This document shows positions 55,523-64,000 of a stretch of DNA of 64,000 nucleotides, one piece after another (within the stretch, counting starts at the first letter, position 1; every line of letters begins with the position of its first letter). The notes beneath the pieces were generated by a model. That model saw nothing but the letters and a program-made list of their open reading frames with translations. It ran no database searches and was not told the DNA's origin. The translations under genes were made by a program, and so were the position numbers. Source of the stretch: Erythrobacter sp. UBA1916 (GTDB lineage Bacteria; Pseudomonadota; Alphaproteobacteria; Sphingomonadales; Sphingomonadaceae). Location: NCBI GenBank assembly GCA_002337385.1, contig DDFY01000004.1, positions 198,953 to 262,952 of the forward strand. Direction: 5' to 3'.

Positions 55523-57790
55523 ATGTTCGACACCAAAACCGTATCGATCGAGTGGGGCGGAAAGACCCTCACCCTCGAAACCGGCCGCATCGCCCGTCAG
55601 GCTGACGGCGCCGTGCTGGCCACCTATGGCGAAACCGTGGTGCTGTGCGCCGTGACCGCCGCCAAGTCCGTGAAGGAAGGGCAGGACTTCTTCCCGCTCA
55701 CCGTTCACTATCAGGAAAAGTTCTCCTCGGCTGGCCGCATCCCCGGCGGCTTCTTCAAGCGCGAACGCGGCGCCACCGAGAAGGAAACCCTCACCAGCCG
55801 TCTGATCGACCGTCCGATCCGTCCGCTGTTCCCTGAAGGGTTCTACAACGAAATCAACGTGATCTGCCAGGTTCTTTCCTATGATGGTGAGACCGAGGCC
55901 GACGTGCTGGCGATGGTCGCGGCTTCGGCTGCGCTGACCATCTCGGGCGTGCCCTTCATGGGCCCGATCTCGGGCTGCCGCGTGGGCATGATCGACGGCG
56001 AATATGTGCTGAACCCGAAGCAGGAAACCGCGCTCGCCGATGGCACGCTCGACCTGGTCGTGGCCGGCACGCACGACGCTGTGATGATGGTCGAATCGGA
56101 AGCCAAGGAGCTGACCGAGGAAGACATGCTCGGCGCCGTGATGTTCGCGCACGAAGCCAACCAGCAGGTCGTCAAGGCGATCGTCGAGCTGGCCGAGCAG
56201 GCTGCCAAGGAACCTTGGCAAATCGACCAGTCGGACGACAAGGCTGCCATGAAGGAAGAGCTGCGCGGGATCGTCGGTGACGATATCGCCGCTGCCTACA
56301 AGCTGACCGACAAGTCGGCCCGCGCCAATGCGCTTAACGAAGCGCGTGCGAAGGCCAAGGCGCACTATGCCGAGGCCGATGGCCAGACGCAGATGACCGC
56401 TGGCAAGCTGGTCAAGAAGCTCGAAGCCGATATCGTTCGCGGTGCCATCCTCAAGGACGGCCAGCGCATCGACGGCCGCAAGCTCGATCAGGTTCGCCCG
56501 ATCGAAAGCATGGTCGGCTTCCTGCCCCGTACGCACGGTTCGGCGCTGTTCACGCGCGGTGAGACGCAGGCCATCTGCACCACCACGCTGGGCACCAAGG
56601 ATGCCGAGCAGATGATCGACGGGCTCGACGGCCTGACCTATTCGAACTTCATGCTGCACTACAACTTCCCGCCCTATTCGGTTGGCGAAGTTGGACGTTT
56701 CGGTGCTCCGGGCCGTCGCGAGATCGGCCACGGCAAGCTCGCCTGGCGCGCGCTGCACCCGGTGCTGCCGAGCAAGGAAGACTTCCCCTATACCATCCGC
56801 ATCCTGTCGGACATCACCGAGTCGAACGGCTCGTCGTCGATGGCGACGATCTGCGGCGGCTGTCTGTCGATGATGGATGCCGGTGTTCCGATCGAACGTC
56901 CGGTGTCGGGCATCGCCATGGGCCTGATCCTCGAAGGTGACGAATTCGCCGTGCTGTCCGACATCCTGGGTGACGAAGATCACCTCGGTGACATGGACTT
57001 CAAGGTGGCCGGTACCGAAGCTGGCATCACCACCATGCAGATGGACATCAAGGTCGCCGGCATCACGCAGGAGATCATGGGCAAGGCGCTCGAGCAGGCC
57101 AAGGCTGGCCGTGCGCACATCCTGGGTGAAATGCAGAAGGCGCTGGGCACCGCTCGCACCGAGCTTTCGGCTCACGCTCCGCGCATCGAGACCATGCAGA
57201 TCGACAAGGCGAAGATCCGTGAAGTGATCGGCACCGGCGGCAAGGTGATCCGCGAGATCGTCGCCGAGACCGGCGCCAAGGTCGACATCGATGACGAAGG
57301 TCTGATCAAGATCTCGTCGAGCGACGTTGAGCAGATCGAAGCTGCCAAGAAGTGGATTCAGGGCATCGTCGAGGAAGCGGAAGTCGGCAAGATCTATGAC
57401 GGCAAGGTCGTCAACATCGTCGACTTCGGTGCTTTCGTGAACTTCATGGGCGGCAAGGACGGTCTCGTCCACGTCTCCGAGATGAAGAACGAGCGCGTCG
57501 AGAAGCCGACCGACGTCGTGTCCGAAGGGCAGGAAGTTAAGGTCAAGGTGCTCGAGATCGACCAGCGCGGCAAGGTCCGCCTGTCGATGCGCGTCGTCGA
57601 TCAGGAAACCGGCGAGGAACTCGAAGACACCCGCCCGCCGCGCGAACCGCGCGGTGACAAGCCGCGTGGTGACCGTCGTGGTCCGCGTGGTGGTGGCCGT
57701 GGCGGCGACCGTGGCCCGCGTCGCGATCGTGACGGCGGCAACGGCGGTGGCGGTGACGACCACATGCCGGCCTTCCTTAAGGACGACTGA
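55523..57790 (+). CDS. pnp: Polyribonucleotide nucleotidyltransferase (PNPase)
   Basis: 755 residues: two RNase PH domains, KH (about 560-620, VIGTGGKVIREI) and S1 (about 625-695), then a Gly/Arg-rich tail with PRGDRRGPRGGGRGG. It degrades RNA 3' to 5' by phosphorolysis and would bind RNase E. I chose MFDTKTVSIEWGGK at 55523, preceded by GGA; an ATG at 55508 adds five residues. Confidence 0.97.
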   Translation: MFDTKTVSIEWGGKTLTLETGRIARQADGAVLATYGETVVLCAVTAAKSVKEGQDFFPLTVHYQEKFSSAGRIPGGFFKRERGATEKETLTSRLIDRPIRPLFPEGFYNEINVICQVLSYDGETEADVLAMVAASAALTISGVPFMGPISGCRVGMIDGEYVLNPKQETALADGTLDLVVAGTHDAVMMVESEAKELTEEDMLGAVMFAHEANQQVVKAIVELAEQAAKEPWQIDQSDDKAAMKEELRGIVGDDIAAAYKLTDKSARANALNEARAKAKAHYAEADGQTQMTAGKLVKKLEADIVRGAILKDGQRIDGRKLDQVRPIESMVGFLPRTHGSALFTRGETQAICTTTLGTKDAEQMIDGLDGLTYSNFMLHYNFPPYSVGEVGRFGAPGRREIGHGKLAWRALHPVLPSKEDFPYTIRILSDITESNGSSSMATICGGCLSMMDAGVPIERPVSGIAMGLILEGDEFAVLSDILGDEDHLGDMDFKVAGTEAGITTMQMDIKVAGITQEIMGKALEQAKAGRAHILGEMQKALGTARTELSAHAPRIETMQIDKAKIREVIGTGGKVIREIVAETGAKVDIDDEGLIKISSSDVEQIEAAKKWIQGIVEEAEVGKIYDGKVVNIVDFGAFVNFMGGKDGLVHVSEMKNERVEKPTDVVSEGQEVKVKVLEIDQRGKVRLSMRVVDQETGEELEDTRPPREPRGDKPRGDRRGPRGGGRGGDRGPRRDRDGGNGGGGDDHMPAFLKDD

Positions 57791-57814
57791 GCTTTAACCA
57801 GCTCATAAGGCAAC

Positions 57815-57857
57815 AAAGCAGGGGCCGCGCGATGCAGACCGCGCGGCCCCTTTGCTT
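57815..57857 (+). terminator. Strong terminator after pnp
   Basis: AAGCAGGGGCCGCGC pairs with GCGCGGCCCC plus TTTGCTT, a stem of 10 GC pairs (57821-57830 with 57841-57850) extended by A/T pairs, followed by TTTGCTTTG. Confidence 0.85.
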
Positions 57858-57910
57858 TGTGTGGGAAAGTCGGTGCAGCCCGGTGCGAAAGACGGACCGC
57901 CCCGGCTGCC

Positions 57911-59227
57911 TTACATCTTGCTCACGGCCAAGCGCGGGGTCTTGGTGGGGTAGGGCGCGCGCCGACTGGCGGCCTTCACGCAATTGCGCCCGGCGTCCTT
58001 TGCGACATAAAGTGCAGCGTCTGCCATCGGCACCAGGTCTCGCATCGCGTCCGATGTCTCCGGCACACAGGCCACGCCGAACGACGCCGTAATCGGAGTG
58101 CCGTGAAGTTCTGACAGGCTTTCGATCCGGCCGCGCAGCATCTCCGCCTTGCGCATGGCGAGGTCGAGATCGCAGCCCGGCATGATCACCATCAGCTCCT
58201 CACCGCCATAACGCGCGACAATGTCGCTCGGGCGGACGGCGGCGGTCAGCTGCGCCGCTACATCGCGCAGCACTGCGTCGCCTTTGCCATGGCCGTGCGA
58301 GTCATTGATGCGCTTGAAATGGTCGAGATCGATCATGATCACCGATGTGGGGCTGCCGTTGCGTTCGGCGATATTGAGATGGCGCTCAAGCGCATCTTCC
58401 ATGTAGCGGCGGTTATAAAGGCCTGTCAGCGGATCGCGCAGCGACTGCGTGCGCAGCTTCTCCTGCAGTGCAATGTTGGCGAGCGCGAGGCTCATTGAAT
58501 CGGCCAGGGCCTGGGCTACGCGAGCGATTTCGCGCAGCCGCGTTGCGCCATCGATATCGTCGGACGCGAGCATGAGGAGCCCGTGAACCTTGCCACGCGC
58601 GATCATCGGCACTTCGATGGTAGCGTTGCGGCCACCGTTGTGCTTGCAGCACAGATTGATGGAATGCGGGTCGTTGATCTGGATCTTGCCGCGCTTCAAG
58701 GCCCAGCAAGTTGCGGGGACGAGCGACCTGACGGGGTCGGAGATGCCATCGTTTGGCCACAGGGTGGCAACGTCGAGGCGGTCCTGCGAATTGTTGAAGA
58801 TGTACAGCGCGCCGCGCAGATCGGGCAGCAGTTCGGTGGCCGCAGCGGCAAGTACTTCACCCGCATCCTCGCGGCTGTGCGCACTTTGCAGCATGTCGGT
58901 CATGCTGAACAATTGCTCAATCTGCTCCCGCTGCTCGTCAACCTTCTTGGCGATGTTCTCAAGGCTCGAAATGCGCTGTTCGCTGATCGAGGCGAGGACA
59001 ACGGAGATCGCTGTTTGGGCCAGCATAAAGAGCAGGCTGAGCACAGCTGCGTAGCGCAGGTAGGTGCCGCCTTCGATCAGCGCGGCGACCAGGATCGCAG
59101 CCGATATCGCGTGCGAGGCGCGCAGAAGCTTGCGCAGCCACGTAGGCGACGCTCTTTCTGCAGTAATGCTTATGCGCTCGCGAATCACACGCTCTCCCAA
59201 GCTCTTAGCGGAGTCAGTTAGAATCAT
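57911..59227 (-). CDS. Membrane diguanylate cyclase (GAF-like + GGDEF)
   Basis: 438 residues. Two hydrophobic segments (about 38-55 and 58-80), a coiled coil, a GAF-like sensor domain (about 115-260) and a C-terminal GGDEF domain with active site GGEEL (341-345). The inhibitory I-site RPSD is at 332-335, exactly five residues before the active site, so product inhibition by c-di-GMP is expected. RDPLTGLYNRRY is the usual domain start. It makes c-di-GMP in response to an unknown membrane or cytoplasmic signal. Confidence 0.93.
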   Translation of the reverse strand: MILTDSAKSLGERVIRERISITAERASPTWLRKLLRASHAISAAILVAALIEGGTYLRYAAVLSLLFMLAQTAISVVLASISEQRISSLENIAKKVDEQREQIEQLFSMTDMLQSAHSREDAGEVLAAAATELLPDLRGALYIFNNSQDRLDVATLWPNDGISDPVRSLVPATCWALKRGKIQINDPHSINLCCKHNGGRNATIEVPMIARGKVHGLLMLASDDIDGATRLREIARVAQALADSMSLALANIALQEKLRTQSLRDPLTGLYNRRYMEDALERHLNIAERNGSPTSVIMIDLDHFKRINDSHGHGKGDAVLRDVAAQLTAAVRPSDIVARYGGEELMVIMPGCDLDLAMRKAEMLRGRIESLSELHGTPITASFGVACVPETSDAMRDLVPMADAALYVAKDAGRNCVKAASRRAPYPTKTPRLAVSKM

Positions 59228-59356
59228 CGTGTTGAGGCCATGACTTGCTTGCCCCCTAGGATTATTACCTATGATGGTCTCAGCCTTTACTTGCGGGCGG
59301 GGTCGCCGGTGTTACACTCCAGAAGGAGATAAAAAGACCATCGGAGGAGAGGAAGA

Positions 59357-60430
59357 ATGGCGACACAAGGCGCTGATTCGATTGATTTTGGCAAGGTGCA
59401 GGAGGTAGCCGGCGGCGTGATGACGCACGTCGCGGGCGCGGTCAGCCTGATGATGGCGTACCTCGGCGATCAGGCGGGCGTGTTTTCGGCGATGGACGGC
59501 GAAGGCCCGATGACGCTCGACCAGCTGGCCGACAAGACCGGCATGGAGCCAAAGTACCTGCGCGAGTGGCTAGGGTCTGTTTCGGCGGCTGGCTATGTCG
59601 TTTTCGATCCTGCCGCCCAGACCTTCGAACTGCCCCCTGAACATGCGCTGGTGTTTGCGCGCGAAGGCCAGCCTGCCTGCATGCAGGGCTTTATCCAGGC
59701 GGTCGTGGCGCAATATGACATGCACGAAAAGGCGGTGGAGGTGTTCAAAACGGGCGAGGGGCGTGCCTGGTCCGAGCATTCACCGTGCCTGTTCTGCGGC
59801 ACTGACCGCTTCTTCCGTCCGGTCTATGCCGCGCACCTGCTGACCGAGTGGCTGCCTGCGCTGGATGGCGTGGTCGACCGCCTGGAAGCCGGGGGCAAGG
59901 TGGCCGATATCGGCTGCGGATATGGCACATCGACCATCCTGATGGCGCAGGCCTTCCCGAACGCGACCTTCATCGGCTTTGATTTCCATCAGCCGAGCAT
60001 CGACAAGGCGCGCCAGCGTGCGGCCGAGGCGGGGCTGGACAATGTGAGCTTCGAGCTGGCCACAGCGCAGGATTTTCCCGGTGCCGACTTCGACTTCGCC
60101 TGCATCTTCGACGCGCTGCATGACATGGGAGACCCAGTCGGTGTGGCCCGCCATGTGCGCGGGGTGCTGAAGGACGATGGCGTGTTCATGGTGGTCGAGC
60201 CGATGGCGGGCGACACCATGGCGGAAAACATGCACCTGATGGGCCAGATCTTTTATGGCTTCTCGTGCATGGCCTGCGTCCCGGCCAGCCTGGCACAGCC
60301 GGTCGGCTATGGCATGGGCGCGCAGGCGGGGCAGGCGAAGCTGGCTGAGGTGCTCGGCGAAGGGGGCTTCACCAGCGTCCGCCGCGCCGCCGAAACGCCG
60401 AGCAACATGGTGCTCGAAGCGAAGCCCTAG
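59357..60430 (+). CDS. SAM-dependent class I methyltransferase with N-terminal winged helix
   Basis: 357 residues. An N-terminal winged-helix/dimerisation part (about 20-100, LDQLADKTGMEPKYLREWL) is followed by a Rossmann methyltransferase domain with motif I VADIGCGYGTST near residue 180 and FDALHDMGDP near 255. This build is like small-molecule O- or C-methyltransferases. The start follows GGAGGAGAGG. Substrate unknown. It ends 4 bases into the convergent DUF1993 gene. Confidence 0.85.
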   Translation: MATQGADSIDFGKVQEVAGGVMTHVAGAVSLMMAYLGDQAGVFSAMDGEGPMTLDQLADKTGMEPKYLREWLGSVSAAGYVVFDPAAQTFELPPEHALVFAREGQPACMQGFIQAVVAQYDMHEKAVEVFKTGEGRAWSEHSPCLFCGTDRFFRPVYAAHLLTEWLPALDGVVDRLEAGGKVADIGCGYGTSTILMAQAFPNATFIGFDFHQPSIDKARQRAAEAGLDNVSFELATAQDFPGADFDFACIFDALHDMGDPVGVARHVRGVLKDDGVFMVVEPMAGDTMAENMHLMGQIFYGFSCMACVPASLAQPVGYGMGAQAGQAKLAEVLGEGGFTSVRRAAETPSNMVLEAKP

Positions 60431-60939
60431 GCCTGCTTGGTGCGCATCATGCCCAGATAGTCGAGCTTGCCCACCGGCACGCCTTCTGCGCGCAGAATGC
60501 CGTAGGCGGTGGTGGCGTGGAAGAAGAAGTTCGGCTGGCTGAAGCTGAGCAGGAAGTCGGTCGGGGTGAAGGGCACCTTGTGCTCCTTGAACTCGAAGCG
60601 CATCGGGCCGCCTGCAAGGCTGTCCAGCTCGGCCGGATCGAGCGCGCGCAGGAAGTCTTCCGCTTCGGTGAGCTTGGCGTGCAACCCGTCATAGCTGGTG
60701 GGCGGGTCGGTCATGTCGGGCCCGAACACTCCTGCGCGAAGCCCCTCGATGGCACCCTTCGAGTGGTGCGCCATGCTTTTGATCTGATAGGCAAAGGGCA
60801 GCATGTCCTCGATCAGGCACCCGCTGGCCAGGGCCTCTTCGCTGAGCCCGTGGGCCTTGGCCTTGTCGATCCAGCCATGTCCGGCTCCCAGCAGCTGCAG
60901 CATCGTTGGGACGACAGAATCGTGAAGCGAGATCGACAT
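60427..60939 (-). CDS. DUF1993 (DinB-like) protein
   Basis: 170 residues of the DUF1993 family: SLHDSVVPTMLQLL at the start, MLPFAYQIKSMAHHSKGAIEGL in the middle and FSQPNFFFHATTAYGILR near the end. The histidines suggest a DinB-like four-helix metal-binding fold (inference). The ATG at 60939 follows GGAAGGG. Function unknown. Confidence 0.87.
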   Translation of the reverse strand: MSISLHDSVVPTMLQLLGAGHGWIDKAKAHGLSEEALASGCLIEDMLPFAYQIKSMAHHSKGAIEGLRAGVFGPDMTDPPTSYDGLHAKLTEAEDFLRALDPAELDSLAGGPMRFEFKEHKVPFTPTDFLLSFSQPNFFFHATTAYGILRAEGVPVGKLDYLGMMRTKQA

Positions 60940-61060
60940 GGCAAACCCTTCCATATGAAAACAATTTCCAGCCTGAAGCGATTGTCCGTGACATTTGCGA
61001 GAGGCTGGGCATGATTGCGATTAGAAATAGCAGAAAACAGGCGAGGGAGAAGGAGCCACA

Positions 61061-62398
61061 ATGGCAAGAAGCTTTACCGAGGCGCTCGACGCACAGCCGG
61101 TCCGGCCATTCCAGTGGATGATCGCCGCAGTCTGCATGCTGGTGCTGGTATGCGACGGGGTCGATCTGCAATTGCTGGGCATCGTGGCCCCGCTGGTGAT
61201 TGAAAGCTTCGGCACCGATCCCAGCACTTTCGGCATTGCTGCGGGCGCGGCGCTGGTGGGGTTCGGGCTCGGCTCCTTTGCCGGGGGTGTGCTGGGCGAT
61301 GCGATTGGTCGTCGCTGGACACTGGCGATTTCAGCGCTGGTATTTTCGCTCTCAACGGTTGGCGCGGCCAGTGCTGGCGATGTCACCCAGATGGCCTTGT
61401 GGCGGCTGGCCGGTGGGCTCGGCTTTGGCGGTGCTTACGCTAATGCGCTGGCATTGGCGGGCGAGTGGTTGCCCGAACGCTGGCGCGGGGTCACTGTCAG
61501 CACCTTGTCGGTTGGCACCCCGATCGGTGGGACCATCGTCGGCCTGGTGGGGCCGGGGATGGCCGCTGACTACGGCTGGGACGGCACCTTCCTGCGCATC
61601 GGGCTTGCGACCACGCTGATGGTGGTGCTGATCGTGGTTGCCCTGCGCGACAGCCCGGCATTTCTCCTCGCCTTGGGCAAGCGCGAGCAGGCGCAGAAGA
61701 ATGCCCGCTTCGTGCTCGACACCGACGAAGAACTGGCGCCCGAACGGCACGAGGCCGATGGCGTGGAGGGGCAACGCACCAGCGTGTTCGACCGGCGCAA
61801 TCTGAGGCTCAACATCGGGATTGGCCTTGCTTTCACGGCCGCCGCGATGGTTGCCTATTCGATCCTGACCTGGACCACCACCATGCTGACCGCGCGTGGA
61901 TTTACGCTTGCTGATGCCGGCGGTGCGGTGGCGCTGGCGGGCGTTACTTCGATGATTGGTTCTGTCCTCGTTGGCCTTGCCATGCGGCGGTTCGGGTCGC
62001 ACCGGGTGCTGACCACGATCAGCGTCGTTCTTACCTGCGTGCTGGTGGCGCTGGCGGTTCAGGTGGAAGCCTTGCCCGCCGAGCCAAGTGCGATGCAGCA
62101 GCAGGTGGTGACCTGGCTGGTTGGGGCGGCTGGCGGCTTCTTTAGCGCTGCAATTGCGGGCATGTATGTGCTCATGACCTTCGGTTACCCCCAGAGCTGC
62201 CGGTCTTCCGGGATCGGTTTCGGGATATTCATGAGCCGGATTGGTGCCATCGGAGGCAGCGCGCTGGGGGGCGCCTTGCTCGAACTGGGCGGTGCGAGCA
62301 CGTGGCCGTTTTTTGCCATCCTCGTCGTATGCGCGATCGTCATCTCAGCGGCGTCGCTCGTGATCAACCGGCATGTGCCGCCGTTGTCGCGGAGCTGA
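61061..62398 (+). CDS. MFS transporter, aromatic acid:H+ symporter (AAHS)-like
   Basis: 445 residues with 12 predicted membrane segments. CDGVDLQLLGIVAPLV in the first segment and the GDAIGRRW loop between segments 2 and 3 match the AAHS group, which imports aromatic acids such as benzoate or 4-hydroxybenzoate. No aromatic catabolic gene is nearby, so the substrate is open. It is divergent from DUF1993. Confidence 0.88.
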   Translation: MARSFTEALDAQPVRPFQWMIAAVCMLVLVCDGVDLQLLGIVAPLVIESFGTDPSTFGIAAGAALVGFGLGSFAGGVLGDAIGRRWTLAISALVFSLSTVGAASAGDVTQMALWRLAGGLGFGGAYANALALAGEWLPERWRGVTVSTLSVGTPIGGTIVGLVGPGMAADYGWDGTFLRIGLATTLMVVLIVVALRDSPAFLLALGKREQAQKNARFVLDTDEELAPERHEADGVEGQRTSVFDRRNLRLNIGIGLAFTAAAMVAYSILTWTTTMLTARGFTLADAGGAVALAGVTSMIGSVLVGLAMRRFGSHRVLTTISVVLTCVLVALAVQVEALPAEPSAMQQQVVTWLVGAAGGFFSAAIAGMYVLMTFGYPQSCRSSGIGFGIFMSRIGAIGGSALGGALLELGGASTWPFFAILVVCAIVISAASLVINRHVPPLSRS

Positions 62399-62530
62399 GA
62401 AGGCATGGTGGATGGGTTGATCTAAGGAAGGAATTTCCATAGAATTGGGGGTCTCGGAACGAAAAATTATCACTAACTATTAGATAATAACTTCCGCGGG
62501 CGCAAATATTCCAGTCTTGGGGGACTTGGT

Positions 62531-63307
62531 ATGCCCGATATTGATGATGCGTATTCGCAAGCGCTCGGGGCAATTGCCGGGGCGGAAGATGTGTTCGCTG
62601 TTCGGGCAGCGATTCCCTTGGCCTTGGCGCTGGCGGGGATGCCGGCATCGTACTTCGTGGCACCGCTCACTGCAGATCCGCGGGTAGGGCGGATACTCAC
62701 GTCGCTGGGTAACCCTCGCATATGGGAGCGGCACTATCGCAGTAGCCTGCACCGCGTCGATCCGTTGCCGGGCTTCTCGCTTTCTGTCTCTGGCGCATTC
62801 TTCTGGCCCGACGCGCTGGAGGGCGGGGCGCTTCATGATCGCGGGCGGCGATACCTGAAAATCGCTGGGAAGTTTGGCCTCGGTCGCGGGATTGGGGTCG
62901 CCTGCTATGGGCCGCAGGGGCGCAGCGCCTTTCTCGGCGCGGCCTGGCCGCATGCGGAAAAGCCCGAGATCAGCGTTTTGCAGTGGGTGAATAATGTCGG
63001 GCAGACTTCGTTTCAGCGTTATTGCCATTTGGTGCGAATGGACGAGACGATCCCGGCCTTGTCCAATCGCGAGTTGGAAGTACTCAGCTGGATGTGTGAG
63101 GGTAAAAGCAATTCCGTTATTGCACAAATCCTGAACATCTCGAGATCGAGTGTCGATATGTATATACGGCGACTGTTCAACAAACTCGAAGTGACCGATC
63201 GCACCGCTGCATGCATGCGTGGTGTTTCGCTGGGGCTGACGGTGGGCCGCGATTATCAAGAATTGTTCAAGCAAACCCGGAAGCGTGAACCCGGTAATGC
63301 TATTTAA
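62531..63307 (+). CDS. LuxR-family regulator with autoinducer-binding-like domain (LuxR solo)
   Basis: 258 residues. The N-terminal domain keeps W65, Y69, D77, P78 and W92, which correspond in order and spacing to the conserved residues of the LuxR acyl-homoserine-lactone pocket. A C-terminal LuxR helix-turn-helix (about 176-235, LSNRELEVLSWMCEGKSN, IAQILNISRSSVDMYIRRLF) follows. No luxI synthase is in the window, so it is a candidate solo receptor. A short palindrome TATTA-GA-TAATA lies about 50 bp upstream. Confidence 0.88.
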   Translation: MPDIDDAYSQALGAIAGAEDVFAVRAAIPLALALAGMPASYFVAPLTADPRVGRILTSLGNPRIWERHYRSSLHRVDPLPGFSLSVSGAFFWPDALEGGALHDRGRRYLKIAGKFGLGRGIGVACYGPQGRSAFLGAAWPHAEKPEISVLQWVNNVGQTSFQRYCHLVRMDETIPALSNRELEVLSWMCEGKSNSVIAQILNISRSSVDMYIRRLFNKLEVTDRTAACMRGVSLGLTVGRDYQELFKQTRKREPGNAI

Positions 63308-63509
63308 TTATTACACACTTGTGCAATTTTTTTGTCACCCAAGTGCGTGACGTGCAGGTAAGCGACTCGGGTACTAGTGCCCACTACGAAACATCGGCAA
63401 GCCATTCGGGTCGCAATCGGATGGACAGATGTTTTGCTAGTCCAATCCCCACAATTGGACTTGGAACGATCCGCGTTCGCCTTGGGGTGAATGAAGGGTC
63501 TTCCATGCG

Positions 63510-63548
63510 ATTGGCCTCCGACACCCCCCCGTCGGAGGCCAATTTTCT
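63510..63548 (+). terminator. Strong plus-strand terminator
   Basis: ATTGGCCTCCGAC (63510-63522) pairs perfectly with GTCGGAGGCCAAT (63531-63543) around a C-rich 8-base loop, followed by TTTTCT. Confidence 0.93.
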
Positions 63549-63566
63549 ATCTGCAATCATCGCATT

Positions 63567-63603
63567 GAAAAACGCCGGAGAACCAATGGCTCCCCGGCGT
63601 TTG
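63567..63603 (-). terminator. Terminator of gcrA
   Basis: AAACGCCGG and CCGGCGTTT arms (about 63569-63577 and 63594-63602) form the base of an interrupted stem; read on the minus strand it ends in TTTTTC. Confidence 0.8.
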
Positions 63604-63625
63604 TCTGTCTCGCAATATGCGCTGT

Positions 63626-64000
63626 TCAGCGGACGCGCGGCCCGCCGAAAGGCAGGGGCGGCGGGGGACGGCGCGCACCGCGCGGAAGCTGCGCCTGATA
63701 GGCCCGTCCGCAGTGCTCCACGCAATAGGGGAAGCCGGGGTTCACCTTCTCGCCGCAGAAGTGGAAGTCGGGCTCTCCTGGGTGGCCCATGGGCCAGCGG
63801 CATACCCGGTCGCTGAGGTCGAGCAGGCTTGTCTTGTCGGCGATCTCGGGGCTGGGCTTGGCCGGAACGAGCCGCCGCGGCGGGGCCGGAGGAATGGGTG
63901 CCTGCTGATCGCCGGGGCCTTGCCGCAAGAAGCCGCCAGGACCGTATGAGACGATCTTGGGCAGGTCTTCCTGCCGGTCGGGCAGGGGCTGGCTCATCGC
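63626..64000 (-). CDS. gcrA: Cell-cycle regulator GcrA, C-terminal part (cut by window edge)
   Basis: The last 124 or so residues of GcrA. A Pro-rich linker is followed by the zinc-ligand-like block LLDLSDRVCRWPMGHP, FHFCGEKVNPGFPYCVEHC and the terminal RRPPPPLPFGGPRVR, which is characteristic of sphingomonad GcrA. The N-terminal helix-turn-helix lies outside the window, so the Met at 63997 is internal. GcrA works with sigma-70 at CcrM-methylated promoters in alphaproteobacteria. Confidence 0.93.
   Translation of the reverse strand, partial: AMSQPLPDRQEDLPKIVSYGPGGFLRQGPGDQQAPIPPAPPRRLVPAKPSPEIADKTSLLDLSDRVCRWPMGHPGEPDFHFCGEKVNPGFPYCVEHCGRAYQAQLPRGARRPPPPLPFGGPRVR

Larger units (their letters stand above)
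63308..63625. other. Noncoding interval with two opposing terminators
   Basis: About 320 bases without a credible gene between the LuxR regulator and gcrA. It contains a 7-bp inverted repeat GTCCAAT-N7-ATTGGAC (about 63439-63459) and two terminators. The plus-strand terminator lies 200 bases past the regulator stop, which leaves room for a long 3' UTR or a separate small RNA. Confidence 0.6.

Noticed and set aside
53918..57763. 1281-codon open frame antisense to truB, rpsO and pnp
   Set aside because: It crosses three well-identified genes and has no recognisable domain; a high-GC artefact.
63308..63510. 6S RNA gene
   Set aside because: The long closed rod with a central bubble expected for 6S RNA could not be drawn; only one short hairpin and the terminator are evident.

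Overview
The window is high-GC, tightly packed chromosomal DNA from an alphaproteobacterium, most likely a carotenoid-pigmented sphingomonad of the Erythrobacteraceae type (Erythrobacter, Porphyrobacter or Altererythrobacter). Clues are a GcrA cell-cycle regulator ending in GGPRVR (cut by the right edge), CrtZ carotene hydroxylase, a sphingomonad-style TonB-dependent receptor, the alphaproteobacterial zeta subunit (DUF1476), DUF2849/DUF934 in the sulfite-reduction cluster, and the order rimP-nusA-ylxR-infB-rbfA-truB-rpsO-pnp. The genus call is inference.

Layout. 1-480: tandem 231-bp units, each holding a small-RNA-like transcription unit on the minus strand. 564-4501 (minus): assimilatory sulfate reduction operon (cobA, DUF2849, cysI, DUF934, cysH). 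4.7-17.3 kb: housekeeping genes (glycosyltransferases, MscS channel, metC, sulfurtransferase, queF, tRNA-Thr, rarA, typA). 17.6-20.3 kb: TonB-dependent receptor. 20.4-27.5 kb: DUF805 protein, the ybbP/ybbA/tesA cluster, recF, a small sigma-54 locus with a PspC-like gene, yhhQ and tRNA-Arg. 27.5-36.1 kb: AT-richer accessory block just after tRNA-Arg, with a GH18 chitinase, a 930-residue protein made of about 16 chitin-binding-like modules, and an outer-membrane secretin. 36.1-41.7 kb: grx4, bolA, DUF1476, leuD, leuC, a DNA glycosylase, crtZ, sufE. 41.8-45.5 kb: extended phage-shock (psp) locus with divergent pspF. 46.2-57.8 kb: translation and RNA-decay operon. 57.9-64 kb: diguanylate cyclase, methyltransferase, MFS transporter, LuxR-type regulator, gcrA fragment.

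Two systems stand out. First, an envelope-stress regulon: two loci 18 kb apart (26.1 and 44.4 kb) each have a consensus sigma-54 promoter and a shared upstream motif at the same distance (about -112 to -92). Each has as its first gene a 42-51 residue hydrophobic protein that appears in no psp description I know, followed by psp genes; PspF encoded at 44467 is the obvious activator. The main psp operon also carries three extra small membrane/coiled-coil genes resembling PspB. Second, the chitin block: a catalytic chitinase, a purely binding multi-module protein and a secretin lipoprotein whose start overlaps the stop of the module protein. No other secretion-machine gene is nearby, which suggests a dedicated export or surface-display arrangement.

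Many very long open frames lie antisense to real genes; they are high-GC artefacts and are left out.
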